A stretch of 61,504 nt of DNA from the NCBI GenBank assembly GCA_903953565.1, contig CAJBKE010000009.1:1-61504 (forward strand), read 5' to 3'. Source of the stretch: an uncultured Verrucomicrobiota bacterium. Its GTDB lineage: Bacteria > Verrucomicrobiota > Verrucomicrobiia > Chthoniobacterales > JACTMZ01. Under the pieces are notes generated by a model that ran no database searches, was not told the origin of the DNA, and worked only from the letters and a program-made list of their open reading frames with translations. Position numbers and translations under genes: made by a program. Below are positions 42,950 to 51,825 of this stretch, one piece after another. How positions within the stretch are numbered: the stretch's first letter is position 1; each line of letters starts with the position of its first letter.

Positions 42950-45259
42950 TCAGGCGCGGCGCATGAAAAGGAGACGCAGGCTGTTGAGCACTACCACCAC
43001 GGTGCTGCCCTCGTGCGCGGCCACGCCGAGGGCGAGGGGGACCGGAACAATAAACGTGGCCGCCACCATGACGGCGACAGTCCCGAGGGCGATGACCATG
43101 TTTTGCCGGATGACCCGGCGCGCCTCGGTGCTCAAGTCAAGAGCCATCAGGAAATTTTCCAAACGGTCGTTCATCAGGATGACCTCCGCCTGCTCAAGCG
43201 CGGCATCCGAACCCCTTGCGCCCATGGCCACCCCGATATCGGCGGCCGCGAGACAAGGGGCGTCATTCACACCGTCGCCGATCATGGCCACGCGGTTTTT
43301 GCCTCCTTCCTTCAGCGCCTCGACGGCAGCAACTTTGTCCTGGGGCAGCAAGCCGGCGCGGATTTCATCGAGTCCGGCCGCGCGGCCCATGGCCTCCGCC
43401 GGTCCCGGGCGGTCGCCGGTCAGCATGACCGTGCGGATACCGCGCGCGCGCAAGCGTCCGATGAGTTCCCGGCTTTGCGGACGCACCTCGTCGCGGAAGC
43501 GCAGGCATCCGATCGCGCCGTCGCCAGCCACCCAAACTTCGGCGGCGTCTGCCGCTTGCGATGCCGCGGGCAGAACAAGTCCGGTCTCAGTCTCCACGAA
43601 GGCACGGCTGCCGAGAGTGCATTTTTCCCCGCCAATGTTTGCCCTCACACCGCGTCCGGGCACGGTTTCGTGGGATTGCGCGCCGTGGTCGGCCGCGCCG
43701 CGTTGGAGTGCCAGGCGGCGGATGGCGCGCGATAGCGGATGTGAGGAATGCCGGGCGAGAGTGTGCGCCACTTCGAGCAGTTTCTCTTCGCTGCCCCGCA
43801 CGAGTTCGACACCGGCCAGCGTGAGTTGCCCCGAGGTCAGGGTGCCCGTCTTGTCGAGGGCAACCACGTCGACCAGGGCGAGATTCTCGATCGGCGCGCC
43901 GCCGCGGAAAAGAACGCCCCGCCGGGCGCCGGCCGCGATGGCAGAAAGGATCCCGGACGGCACGGATAGCACGAGCGCGCAGGGGGAGGCCACAACCAAC
44001 AGTGTCATAGAGCGGTAAAATGCGCTGCGGGTTTCCTCCGTGCCCTCGAACGGCGGCAGGCCGAAACCGAGCCACCAGACGAAAAACATCACCGTGCATG
44101 CGGTCAGGATGGTCCAGGTGTAGGTTGTGCCGAAGCGGTCGGTGAATGTCTGGGAGGGGGCACGCAGACTCTGCGCTTCGCGGATGAGACGGATAATGCG
44201 CTGCAGCGAGCTTTCTGCCGCCGGGCGCAGGACGGAGCCCTCGAGCATGCCGCTCAAGTTGATCGTGCCGGCCAGCGCGGTGTCGCCGGGAGTCTTGGGC
44301 ACGGGGACGGATTCGCCGGTGAGGTTCGACTCGTCGCATTCCGACTGTCCGCGCACGATGGTCAGGTCGACAGGAATCTGTCCGCCGGCCACCACGCGGA
44401 CCGTCATGCCCGGCAGCAAGTCCTCGACCGGCACCTCGTGTTCGCGGTTTCCGTCGATGACCAGTGCGGTCTTCGGTGCGCCGCGCAGCAGGGCGCCGAT
44501 CTCGCGGCGCGTGCGACCCATGGCGTAGTGCTCCATGGCGCCGGAGGCGGAGAAAAGAAAAAGCAGCAGCGCGCCTTCCCGCCACGCACCGATTAAGGCG
44601 GCGCCCGCCGCCACGGCCAGCATGAGGAAATGGATGTCGAGTTGTCCCGACTTCAGGCGATCCCACGCATCGCCCGCCGCATCCCAACCGCCGCACACAT
44701 AAGCGAGGATATACGCGGCAAGCGGCATCCATGCGGCGGCATGGGCTAGGTCGAGCGCCCAACCGCCCAGTCCAAACACGGCGCAACCCGCGGCCAGCGC
44801 GGCCATGGGTTTCCAATCCGTCTCGCTGTGTTCCTCGATCGTCCCTTTTTGCCGGGGCGCATACGCGGGCCAGACGAGCTTGACCCATTGCCAGAGCGAA
44901 ATGGCGGTGACGCATGTCGCTTTGCGCACGATGGTGGTGCCGAGTTTTTCCGAAACAAGGATGCGCGAGGTGCCGGGCAAATGCTCCGCGCTGACGCCGC
45001 AGACTTCGCATTTTTCCGGGCGGAAATGCGGGCATGGTTCATGGCTCTCGAGCATCGTCCTCGTGACGCGCTGCGCGAGGCGGCCATCTTTGTCCCCGCC
45101 GATCGTGGCGATCGAGAGACGACGGGTGGCGGGATTGAAGGCGACGGCCTCGAGTCGCGGTTCCTCCTGCAGCAGCGCGGCCAGACGCGCGATCGGGCAG
45201 GGTGCGGGCGGGTGAGGTTCCGCTGTGCCGCGGGGCAGAACCACCGGACTCGTGCTCAT
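42950..45259 (-). CDS. P1B-4-type heavy-metal ATPase
   Basis: A 769-residue ATP-driven metal exporter from ATG 45259. Landmarks: an N-terminal Cys/His stretch (SHEPCPHFRPEKCEVC, residues 72-87), phosphorylated Asp469 in DKTGT, TGES actuator loop (residues 314-317), Ser-Pro-Cys in TM (residues 425-427) and HEGST in the last membrane helix. SPC plus HEG(G/S)T marks the P1B-4 group, whose known members export Co, Fe(II) or related ions, not the CPC type. The start codon overlaps the stop of the upstream fumarylacetoacetase-family gene (ATGA). A further 114 in-frame codons upstream fall inside that gene and are rejected. Confidence 0.9.
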   Translation of the reverse strand: MSTSPVVLPRGTAEPHPPAPCPIARLAALLQEEPRLEAVAFNPATRRLSIATIGGDKDGRLAQRVTRTMLESHEPCPHFRPEKCEVCGVSAEHLPGTSRILVSEKLGTTIVRKATCVTAISLWQWVKLVWPAYAPRQKGTIEEHSETDWKPMAALAAGCAVFGLGGWALDLAHAAAWMPLAAYILAYVCGGWDAAGDAWDRLKSGQLDIHFLMLAVAAGAALIGAWREGALLLFLFSASGAMEHYAMGRTRREIGALLRGAPKTALVIDGNREHEVPVEDLLPGMTVRVVAGGQIPVDLTIVRGQSECDESNLTGESVPVPKTPGDTALAGTINLSGMLEGSVLRPAAESSLQRIIRLIREAQSLRAPSQTFTDRFGTTYTWTILTACTVMFFVWWLGFGLPPFEGTEETRSAFYRSMTLLVVASPCALVLSVPSGILSAIAAGARRGVLFRGGAPIENLALVDVVALDKTGTLTSGQLTLAGVELVRGSEEKLLEVAHTLARHSSHPLSRAIRRLALQRGAADHGAQSHETVPGRGVRANIGGEKCTLGSRAFVETETGLVLPAASQAADAAEVWVAGDGAIGCLRFRDEVRPQSRELIGRLRARGIRTVMLTGDRPGPAEAMGRAAGLDEIRAGLLPQDKVAAVEALKEGGKNRVAMIGDGVNDAPCLAAADIGVAMGARGSDAALEQAEVILMNDRLENFLMALDLSTEARRVIRQNMVIALGTVAVMVAATFIVPVPLALGVAAHEGSTVVVVLNSLRLLFMRRA

Positions 45260-46065
45260 TCGGTTCCTTCGACCACCGGATTTTCCAGCGTGCCGATGCC
45301 CTCGATTTCCACCGACACGGTGTCGCCGGGTTGCAGCCAGACGGGCGGTTTTCGCGCCATGCCCACACCGTGCGGGGTTCCGGTGAGAATGACACTGCCG
45401 GCCGGCAGCGTGGTGTCCGCGCTGAGAAATTCGAGCAGCGCGCGGATGCCGAAGATCATTTGCGAGGTGTTGCTGTCCTGCATGAGGCGGCCGTTCAGCC
45501 GGCCCTTGATGGAGAGATGCAGCGGGTCGGGAAGTTCGTCGGGTGTGACGACCCAAGGCCCGAGCGGGCAGAATGTGTCGAAGGATTTGGCGCGGCTCCA
45601 TTGGCCGCCGGAGCGTTTTTTCTGCCAGTCGCGCGCGCTGACATCATTGGCACAGGTGAATCCCGCCACGTGATGCATGGCGTTTTCGCGGGTTAAATTG
45701 CGGCACTCGCGGGACAGCACGATGGCCAATTCCGCTTCGCTGTCCACCTCGTCACTCCGGAGTTTTGCCGGCACGCGAATCGGTTGTCCCGGCCCGGTCA
45801 CGGCGCGGATGTTTTTCAGAAACACCACGGGATAGCTGGGGATGGGTGCTCCGGTTTCCACGGCATGATCATGGTAATTGAGCCCGATGGCATAAACGGC
45901 CGGCGGATCCAGCGGGGCAAGAAGGCGGGCGCCGGAAACAACTTCGCCGGTCTGCCGGAAGCCCGTCTCCCACGATCCGGCCAGCTCTTCAAATGTCCCG
46001 CACTTGTCCATCGGGCAAGCGTGATGAATGGCGCCGCTCAAGTCGGCTACTCGCGCAATGCGCAT
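45256..46065 (-). CDS. Fumarylacetoacetate hydrolase family protein
   Basis: A 269-residue enzyme of the FAH superfamily (2-hydroxyhepta-2,4-diene-1,7-dioate isomerase/fumarylpyruvate hydrolase type). Motifs: GLNYHDHAVETGAPIP, PVVFLKN, metal ligands in DSEAELAIVLS and CANDVSARDWQ, LLEFLSADTTLPAGSVILTGTPHGVG. Members hydrolyse C-C bonds in aromatic breakdown or decarboxylate oxaloacetate; the substrate here is not fixed. Its stop overlaps the P-type ATPase start. Confidence 0.88.
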   Translation of the reverse strand: MRIARVADLSGAIHHACPMDKCGTFEELAGSWETGFRQTGEVVSGARLLAPLDPPAVYAIGLNYHDHAVETGAPIPSYPVVFLKNIRAVTGPGQPIRVPAKLRSDEVDSEAELAIVLSRECRNLTRENAMHHVAGFTCANDVSARDWQKKRSGGQWSRAKSFDTFCPLGPWVVTPDELPDPLHLSIKGRLNGRLMQDSNTSQMIFGIRALLEFLSADTTLPAGSVILTGTPHGVGMARKPPVWLQPGDTVSVEIEGIGTLENPVVEGTE

Positions 46066-46129
46066 AGCGAAAGCCTAACCCCGGCCCCCGGTATTGCGCA
46101 ATGGCGCGGGGGATGCGAATTTGGGCGTC

Positions 46130-46612
46130 ATGCATCGCGGTCGGATCGTCACAGCGGAGGAATTGGCGCGGTTGCGTGACGAAGCGGACCGCGCCGGCCG
46201 GCGCCTGGTCTTCACCAATGGCTGTTTCGATCTGCTCCACGCCGGACACGTGCGCTATCTGCAACAGGCGAGGGAATTGGGCGATGCGTTGGCCGTCGGC
46301 ATGAACAGCGACCGCTCAGTGCGCGAACTCAAGGGCGAAGGCCGCCCGATCAACCGGCAGGACGACCGCGCCGAGGTGCTTGCCGCGTTGGGCTGTGTGG
46401 ACTACGTGGTGATTTTCGACGGCAAACGCGCGACCGATGTGCTTCGCACGGTCCGTCCGCACGTTTATGCCAAAGGCGGAGACTACACCCCAGACTCGCT
46501 CGATCCCGAGGAGCGGGCAGCCTTGGCCGAAGCCGGGTCCGGGATAAAAATCCTCCCTCTTGTTCCAGGAAGGTCAACGACCTCGGTGGTGGAGCGCTTG
46601 CGCGGTGCTTGA
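46130..46612 (+). CDS. D-glycero-beta-D-manno-heptose 1-phosphate adenylyltransferase (RfaE2/HldE-C type)
   Basis: A 160-residue nucleotidyltransferase from ATG 46130. The signature TNGCFDLLHAGHVRYLQQAR holds the HxGH ATP-binding motif, then NSDRSVRELKGEGRPI, RAEVLAALGCVDYVVIF, and PHVYAKGGDY near the C-terminus. It is the adenylyltransferase half of the ADP-heptose pathway for lipopolysaccharide, encoded alone without the kinase half. It is divergent from the FAH gene. Confidence 0.92.
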   Translation: MHRGRIVTAEELARLRDEADRAGRRLVFTNGCFDLLHAGHVRYLQQARELGDALAVGMNSDRSVRELKGEGRPINRQDDRAEVLAALGCVDYVVIFDGKRATDVLRTVRPHVYAKGGDYTPDSLDPEERAALAEAGSGIKILPLVPGRSTTSVVERLRGA

Positions 46613-46664
46613 GACGGCATTTTGCGGTGTCGACAAGACGGCCGGGCAGGCGTTTATTGAATTA

Positions 46665-46877
46665 ATGACAGCAGGCCAAGGCTCGGCGGGAAATGTGATC
46701 TCGGCACTGGCCAGCCTTTTTATCCCGGGTCTCGGGCAACTCCTGCAGGGGCGATTTCTCGCCGCCGTTCTGTTTTTTGTCGGCGCGGGTGTTCTTTGGT
46801 TCATCAGTATCGGCACTCTCGGCTGGATCATGCATCTTTGGTCCTGCCTCAACGCAGCATTGTGGAAACCGCGCTGA
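46665..46877 (+). CDS. Small two-TM membrane protein
   Basis: A 70-residue protein from ATG 46665: segments ALASLFIPGLGQLLQGRFLA and AVLFFVGAGVLWFISIGTLGWI, then HLWSCLNAALWKPR. It resembles short TM2-type or DUF5683-like proteins (PGLGQL...GR). GTG 46605, overlapping the previous stop, is an alternative start that would add 20 residues. It precedes the aldehyde dehydrogenase gene by 19 bp. Confidence 0.6.
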   Translation: MTAGQGSAGNVISALASLFIPGLGQLLQGRFLAAVLFFVGAGVLWFISIGTLGWIMHLWSCLNAALWKPR

Positions 46878-46896
46878 CCCGATTGAGGCTGGTCCC

Positions 46897-48375
46897 ATGA
46901 AAACCCTCCTGAATCACATCAACGGCCAGTGGGTCGCCGCGAAGAGTGAGGCAACGCGCGACATTCTCAATCCTTCGACCAACAAGGTCATCGCCAAGGC
47001 AACCGACAGCGGTGCGGCCGATGCGGAAGACGCGATCAGCGCGGCACGCGAGGCTTTCGATCATGGTCCGTGGGGCAAGAGCACGGGACCCGAGCGTGCG
47101 GAGAAACTTTTCGCCCTGGCCAATCTCGTCGAGAAGCATGCGGCGGAATTCGCCAGGATCGACACCGAGAACAACGGGAAGCCGCTGCGCGAGGCGAACT
47201 ACGATGCGGCCGATGCGGCGGGTTGTTTCCGCTACTACGCCGGCCTGGCCAGCAAGCCCCAAGGACAAACTTACAGCGTCAGCGACCCGAACATGGTCTG
47301 CATGACCGTGCGCGAACCGATCGGGGTCTGCGGACAGATCATTCCGTGGAATTACCCCCTGCTCATGGCCGTGTGGAAACTCGCCCCGGGTCTTGCCGCG
47401 GGCAATGCGTGCATTTTGAAACCCTCCGAGATGACGCCTGTTTCGGCGGTGAAGCTTTTCCAACTGATCGAAGAGGCCGGCTTCCCGCTCGGCGCGGCCA
47501 ACCTCGTGCTTGGCCCCGGCGACCCGGTCGGCTCGACGCTCGCGGCCAGCGACCGCGTGGACAAAGTCGCCTTCACCGGCGGCGGCATCACCGGACGCAA
47601 AATCATGACCGCCGCAACGGGCAACCTGAAAAAAGTCACCCTCGAACTCGGCGGCAAGAGCCCGAACATCGTTTTCGCCGATGCCGATTTCGACGCCGCG
47701 CTCGAATTCGCCATGTTCGGCATCTTCGCCGGTCAAGGCGAGGTCTGCAGTGCGGGTTCCCGCCTCCTGCTCGAGCGTAAAATTGCCGACAAATTCCTCC
47801 CGCGCCTGGCCGGGGCCTGCCGGAAAATCACGGTGGGTGACGGCATGGACGAAGATACCGAAATGGGTCCGCTCATTTCCCAGGCACACGTGGAAAAAGT
47901 CCTAGGTTACATCAAGTCCGGCCTTGATGAAGGCGCCAAACTTCTCTGCGGCGGCCACCGCATCGAGAAAGGCAAGTTGGCCTCCGGCAATTTCGTCGAA
48001 CCGACCGTCTTCGTCGACGTTCCGGCCAACGCGAAAATCATGAAGGAAGAAATCTTCGGCCCCGTGCTCGTGGTCGAACTTTTCGACACCGAGGAAGAAG
48101 CCATCCGTAAGGCCAATGACACCGTTTACGGACTGGCCGGCGCGGTCTTCACCTCCGACGGCGCCAAAGCCCAACGTGTCATCAAGCAGTTGCGCGCCGG
48201 CATCACCTGGATCAACACGTATCACCCCACATTCAACGAGGCCCCGTGGGGCGGCTACAAACAGTCCGGCATCGGCCGCGAGCTCGGCACCTACGGTCTC
48301 GAAGCTTACACCGAGGTGAAGCAGATCAACATTAACATCGCACCCGGCCGCATCGGGTGGTTCAAAAACATCTGA
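46897..48375 (+). CDS. NAD-dependent aldehyde dehydrogenase (betaine/aminoaldehyde type)
   Basis: A 492-residue enzyme from ATG 46897. Motifs: NAD-binding GQIIPWNYPLLMAVWK and FTGGGITGRKI, catalytic Glu in VTLELGGKSPNIVF, catalytic Cys in GQGEVCSAGSRLLL, and PWGGYKQSGIGRELG near the C-terminus. The pattern is closest to betaine-aldehyde or aminoaldehyde dehydrogenases. The following gene is a PotA-like ATPase, which would fit polyamine or betaine metabolism, but no other pathway gene is adjacent. Confidence 0.88.
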   Translation: MKTLLNHINGQWVAAKSEATRDILNPSTNKVIAKATDSGAADAEDAISAAREAFDHGPWGKSTGPERAEKLFALANLVEKHAAEFARIDTENNGKPLREANYDAADAAGCFRYYAGLASKPQGQTYSVSDPNMVCMTVREPIGVCGQIIPWNYPLLMAVWKLAPGLAAGNACILKPSEMTPVSAVKLFQLIEEAGFPLGAANLVLGPGDPVGSTLAASDRVDKVAFTGGGITGRKIMTAATGNLKKVTLELGGKSPNIVFADADFDAALEFAMFGIFAGQGEVCSAGSRLLLERKIADKFLPRLAGACRKITVGDGMDEDTEMGPLISQAHVEKVLGYIKSGLDEGAKLLCGGHRIEKGKLASGNFVEPTVFVDVPANAKIMKEEIFGPVLVVELFDTEEEAIRKANDTVYGLAGAVFTSDGAKAQRVIKQLRAGITWINTYHPTFNEAPWGGYKQSGIGRELGTYGLEAYTEVKQININIAPGRIGWFKNI

Positions 48376-48389
48376 TCCCCACTGCCCCA

Positions 48390-49487
48390 ATGAAGTCCAT
48401 GGTTGAAGTCCGCGATGTCACCAAGCGATTCGGTGACTTCCTAGCCCTCGATCGCGTCAGCCTGGACATCGCCGAGGGTGAGTTCATGACCTTCCTCGGG
48501 CCTTCCGGTTGCGGCAAGACGACCTGCTTGCGCCTCATCAGCGGTTTCGAGCAACCGAGCAGCGGTCAGATTCTCATCGGTGGGCATGACGTTTCCAACG
48601 ACCCGCCCTACAAGCGCAACGTCAACCAAGTCTTCCAAAGCTACGCCCTCTTCCCGCACCTCACCGTGCGCGAGAATATCGCTTTCGGGCTGCGCATGAA
48701 AAAGATGTCGCCAGAGGCGATCCGCGAGAAAACCGAATGGGCCGTGGCCATGACCTCGCTGCAAGGCATGGAGGACCGCAAGCCGGCGCAACTTTCCGGC
48801 GGACAGCGCCAGCGCGTCGCCCTCGCGCGGGCCATTGTTTGCGAGCCCCAGGTTTTGCTCCTGGACGAACCGCTTTCCGCCCTCGATGCCAAGTTGCGCA
48901 CCCAAATGCGCACGGAACTGAAAAACCTGCAGAAGCGCCTGGGTATCACGTTCATCTTTGTCACCCACGACCAAGAGGAAGCCCTCAGCATGTCCGATCG
49001 CATTGCGGTGATGAACAAAGGCAAAGTCGAACAGATCGGCACGGCGGCCGAGATTTACCATCATCCGCGCACCGAATTCGTGGCCAGCTTCATCGGCGAG
49101 ACCAACATCGTCGAAGCCGAGGTTCTTGAGCGCAAAGACGGACTCCTCTTCTGCCGGCTCGAGGGCGGTCTCGACCTCTGGATCAGAGGCGGCGACGGCG
49201 CCCGGGTCGGCAGCAAGATGCTCGTCTCCGTCCGACCGGAAAAGATCCGCCTCTTCCGCGAACGCCCCGCCGACGAAACCAACCTTTTCCATGGCCGCGT
49301 CAGCAGCGAGGTTTTCAAGGGTGCCGTCGATGACATGACCATTGCCACGGACGGCGGCCTCGAACTGTCCGCCCTCTTGGCCAACGCCGGCGAAACCGGC
49401 CTCGATTTCCACGAAGGCGAGCAAGTCTGGTGCCTCATCCATCCGAACGACATCAGCCTTCTGGTCAAAGAAGAAACCCCCGCCTGA
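48390..49487 (+). CDS. Polyamine-type ABC transporter ATP-binding protein (PotA-like)
   Basis: A 365-residue ATPase from ATG 48390. Walker A GPSGCGKTT, Q-loop VFQSYALFPHLTV, signature LSGGQRQRVALARA, Walker B VLLLDEPLSALD, then a C-terminal TOBE domain (ETNIVEAEVLERKDG, VSVRPEKIRLF). This is the spermidine/putrescine or Fe(III) importer class. No permease or substrate-binding gene is next to it, so its membrane partners must be elsewhere. It follows the aldehyde dehydrogenase by 14 bp. Confidence 0.9.
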   Translation: MKSMVEVRDVTKRFGDFLALDRVSLDIAEGEFMTFLGPSGCGKTTCLRLISGFEQPSSGQILIGGHDVSNDPPYKRNVNQVFQSYALFPHLTVRENIAFGLRMKKMSPEAIREKTEWAVAMTSLQGMEDRKPAQLSGGQRQRVALARAIVCEPQVLLLDEPLSALDAKLRTQMRTELKNLQKRLGITFIFVTHDQEEALSMSDRIAVMNKGKVEQIGTAAEIYHHPRTEFVASFIGETNIVEAEVLERKDGLLFCRLEGGLDLWIRGGDGARVGSKMLVSVRPEKIRLFRERPADETNLFHGRVSSEVFKGAVDDMTIATDGGLELSALLANAGETGLDFHEGEQVWCLIHPNDISLLVKEETPA

Positions 49488-49498
49488 CACTCTTCTCA

Positions 49499-49527
49499 GG
49501 TAGGGCGGGGCCTCCGGACCCGCCGCG
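49499..49527. repeat. Repeat B copy 4
   Basis: GGTAGGGCGGGGCCTCCGGA then CCCGCCGCG, with arms GGCGGG and CCCGCC. It lies 12 bp after the PotA-like gene and shares the GGTAGGGC head of family B. Confidence 0.6.
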
Positions 49528-49765
49528 CTTAGGGGACTCTCCCAAAGCGGTGGCTTGACGCCGCTTCGGTGCGCGTCCGGGCAAACAACACTCCACTGGC
49601 GGAATTTGACCACCTCCCAAGGTCGGAAACCCCGAAAAGCGCTCTCGGACAGAGGGAGGATAATTTATTGACCGCTGGCACGGAAGCTGCTGTTCCTTAA
49701 TTGTTCGATACGGTCTCTCGTTTACGGGCGGACCACCTCATAAAAACAAAAACCAAAAAAACATC

Positions 49766-50740
49766 ATGAAAAAAATCCTCACAATGTTGGTTGGCATGCT
49801 GCTGGCGGTTCCGCTGGCACAGGCCCAAACGGAAACCGGCACTTCCGCTGGTCAACAGGCCTTCGACGAAGCTCGTTCGGGCGCCATCAGTGCCGGTCGC
49901 ACAACCACCGAGAACGTGTCGGTTGCCGCCGGTCAAGTCGGCTCGAAAGAAGTTGTCGTCGTTGAAGAAGAAGAGAAATGGTGGTCTCTCAACGCCAGCA
50001 CCGGATGGGACAGTCTCTATATGTTCCGCGGCGTTAACGTCCTTGGCAACGGCAATGGTATCTACTGGATGGGTGGTGGACTCGGCGTCACCCCTTGGGA
50101 GAACGGCGAATTCACGGCTAACGTGTGGTATGGCGTCGGCTCTTGGTGGAATGGCCTCAACTCCCAAACTACCTACGGAGAGTTGGACGTCTCAGTCGGC
50201 TATTCCCACTCCTTTGGCCCGCTGACTCTCTCCACCGGATGGATCTATTACTACTTCCCGAATACGGTAGATGCTTTCGGGAATATCCCGACCAGCCAAA
50301 ACGAGATTTATTTTGGCGCCGCTTACGACATTGAGGTTGGCTCCATTACGATCACGCCGAACACAACCTACTACTACAACCTTGGCCCCGAGTGGGGTAC
50401 AGCGGGCGGCTTTGCGAACGCCGGATCTTCCTATTGGAACTTCGGCCTAAGTGCTAATGTGCCGGTTGCCTACGATGGTGCCGTGTCTCTGGCTCCTTAT
50501 TCTCAGTTCGGTCTCAACTTCGGCTTCAATAACCGTGCAACCACCGCAGCGGGCTTTCGTGGTGGTAACAACTGGCAGACTGGTTTGGCTCTTCCCGTCC
50601 AATTCACGAGCTGGTTCAGCGTTTCGCCTTACATCGCCTATTCATACCAGTGGGCGAATTTGCCGAGCTTCGGGAGCTCGCAAGCGACTACTGACGTTAA
50701 CACATGGTGGTGCGGCATCAGCGCAAGCATCTCTTACTAA
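49766..50740 (+). CDS. Outer-membrane beta-barrel protein
   Basis: A 324-residue exported protein: signal peptide (MKKILTMLVGMLLAVPLAQA), a short linker with acidic run VVVVEEEEKWW, then alternating aromatic beta strands (WDSLYMFRGVNVLG, FTANVWYGVGSWW, LTLSTGWIYYYFP, VSPYIAYSYQWANL) ending in ISASISY, a classic C-terminal aromatic barrel strand. The opening WDSLYMFRG is shared with TorF-like barrels. Codon use is less GC-biased than its neighbours, often seen for highly expressed genes. An A-rich leader precedes the ATG and a strong terminator follows. Confidence 0.85.
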   Translation: MKKILTMLVGMLLAVPLAQAQTETGTSAGQQAFDEARSGAISAGRTTTENVSVAAGQVGSKEVVVVEEEEKWWSLNASTGWDSLYMFRGVNVLGNGNGIYWMGGGLGVTPWENGEFTANVWYGVGSWWNGLNSQTTYGELDVSVGYSHSFGPLTLSTGWIYYYFPNTVDAFGNIPTSQNEIYFGAAYDIEVGSITITPNTTYYYNLGPEWGTAGGFANAGSSYWNFGLSANVPVAYDGAVSLAPYSQFGLNFGFNNRATTAAGFRGGNNWQTGLALPVQFTSWFSVSPYIAYSYQWANLPSFGSSQATTDVNTWWCGISASISY

Positions 50741-50766
50741 GTTAGTTTGCGTTAACTCAACTCACA

Positions 50767-50798
50767 AAACCCCTCCGGCTCCGGCCGGAGGGGTTTTT
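50767..50798 (+). terminator. Rho-independent terminator
   Basis: The arms CCCCTCCGG and CCGGAGGGG pair around a short loop and are followed by five T bases. It lies 27 bp after the barrel gene stop. The A run before the stem would also let it work on the minus strand. It is the clearest terminator in the window. Confidence 0.92.
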
Positions 50799-50841
50799 GC
50801 TTTCTGGATTATGCGCGTGGGCTGCGTAGAGTCGCGCTGGC

Positions 50842-51825
50842 ATGGAAATCCTCCAACTTCTTGGCGTCGCGGTGGGGTTGGCCTCGTTGGCCGGGCTGAA
50901 CCTTTATTTGACGGTTTTCCTCACCGGGCTGGCCGTCCGTTTCGACTGGATCAATCTCGCCCCCGAATACCAGCGGCTCGAGGCGCTGGCCGACCCTTGG
51001 GTCCTGATCGTGTCCGGCCTTCTCTTTGCCATGGAAACCTTCGCCGACAAGATCCCTTGGGTCGACTCCGCGTGGGATGCCGTGCATACCGCGATCCGAC
51101 CCGTCGGTGCGGCGCTTCTGGCCATCATGGTCCTGGGTGAGAGCAATCCGGTCTTCAATGTCATCGTCGGCCTCCTCGCCGCGTGGCTCGGCTTCACCAC
51201 GCACGCCCTCAAAGCGACGACGCGCTTGCAGGCCAATGCCTCGCCCGAACCGATTTCCAACATCGCCCTGAGCGTGGCCGAAGATGCCACGGTCGTGCTC
51301 GGCCTCGGTCTCATTTTCACTTACCCCATTATCGCCCTGGTTGTGGCCGTCATTGCCTTGGCGGCCATCTGGTATTTCGTCCCGCGCATGTTGCGGTCCA
51401 CGTGGGTGAAGCTCTGGCTCTGCGGACGCAAGCTGCGCCTCGAGCCCGAGGAAATGGTCGTGGCCGACCTGCCCGACGACCTGCCTTCTTCCTCGCGCGA
51501 GGCCGTCCAGAATCACGCGGGCGCGGAGTGGCGCATCGAGTGGTCTGCGCCTTGCATCAGCGGAACCGGCCCCGGTTATCCGCGTAATCGCTTCGGCTGG
51601 CTGGTCTCCGCCGCCGGTCCCGCCCAGATGCTTTATTTTGTCCCGCGCCATTCGCGGCCACGCGCCTTGCCGCCCGGGTCGCCCATTGCCCGGCTCGAGC
51701 AGAAGTTCCTCGCCGATGTCTTGGTCCTCGAATGGCCGGGGGGCGAAGAAGCGCGCTTTCTTTTCGACCGCGGTGCACGTCCGTTGGCCCGTCGCATCTT
51801 CGAAGCTTTTGCCGGCCAGCGATGA
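50842..51825 (+). CDS. DUF4126-type membrane protein
   Basis: A 327-residue protein with about five hydrophobic segments in residues 1-185 (LGVAVGLASLAGLNLYLTVFLTG, ETFADKIPWVDSAWDAVHT, IIALVVAVIALAAIWYFVPRM), the DUF4126 pattern, and a soluble C-terminal part of about 135 residues. Function unknown. The stop overlaps the M20 peptidase start (ATGA). It begins 43 bp after the barrel terminator, so it starts a new transcription unit. Confidence 0.8.
   Translation: MEILQLLGVAVGLASLAGLNLYLTVFLTGLAVRFDWINLAPEYQRLEALADPWVLIVSGLLFAMETFADKIPWVDSAWDAVHTAIRPVGAALLAIMVLGESNPVFNVIVGLLAAWLGFTTHALKATTRLQANASPEPISNIALSVAEDATVVLGLGLIFTYPIIALVVAVIALAAIWYFVPRMLRSTWVKLWLCGRKLRLEPEEMVVADLPDDLPSSSREAVQNHAGAEWRIEWSAPCISGTGPGYPRNRFGWLVSAAGPAQMLYFVPRHSRPRALPPGSPIARLEQKFLADVLVLEWPGGEEARFLFDRGARPLARRIFEAFAGQR

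Noticed and set aside
45260-45601. N-terminal extension of the P-type ATPase
   Set aside because: It overlaps the FAH gene out of frame; ATG 45259 overlapping the FAH stop is a standard coupled start.
49661-49700. Possible sigma-70 promoter before the barrel gene
   Set aside because: TTGACC near 49668 has no acceptable -10 hexamer at 16-18 bases; too weak to list.
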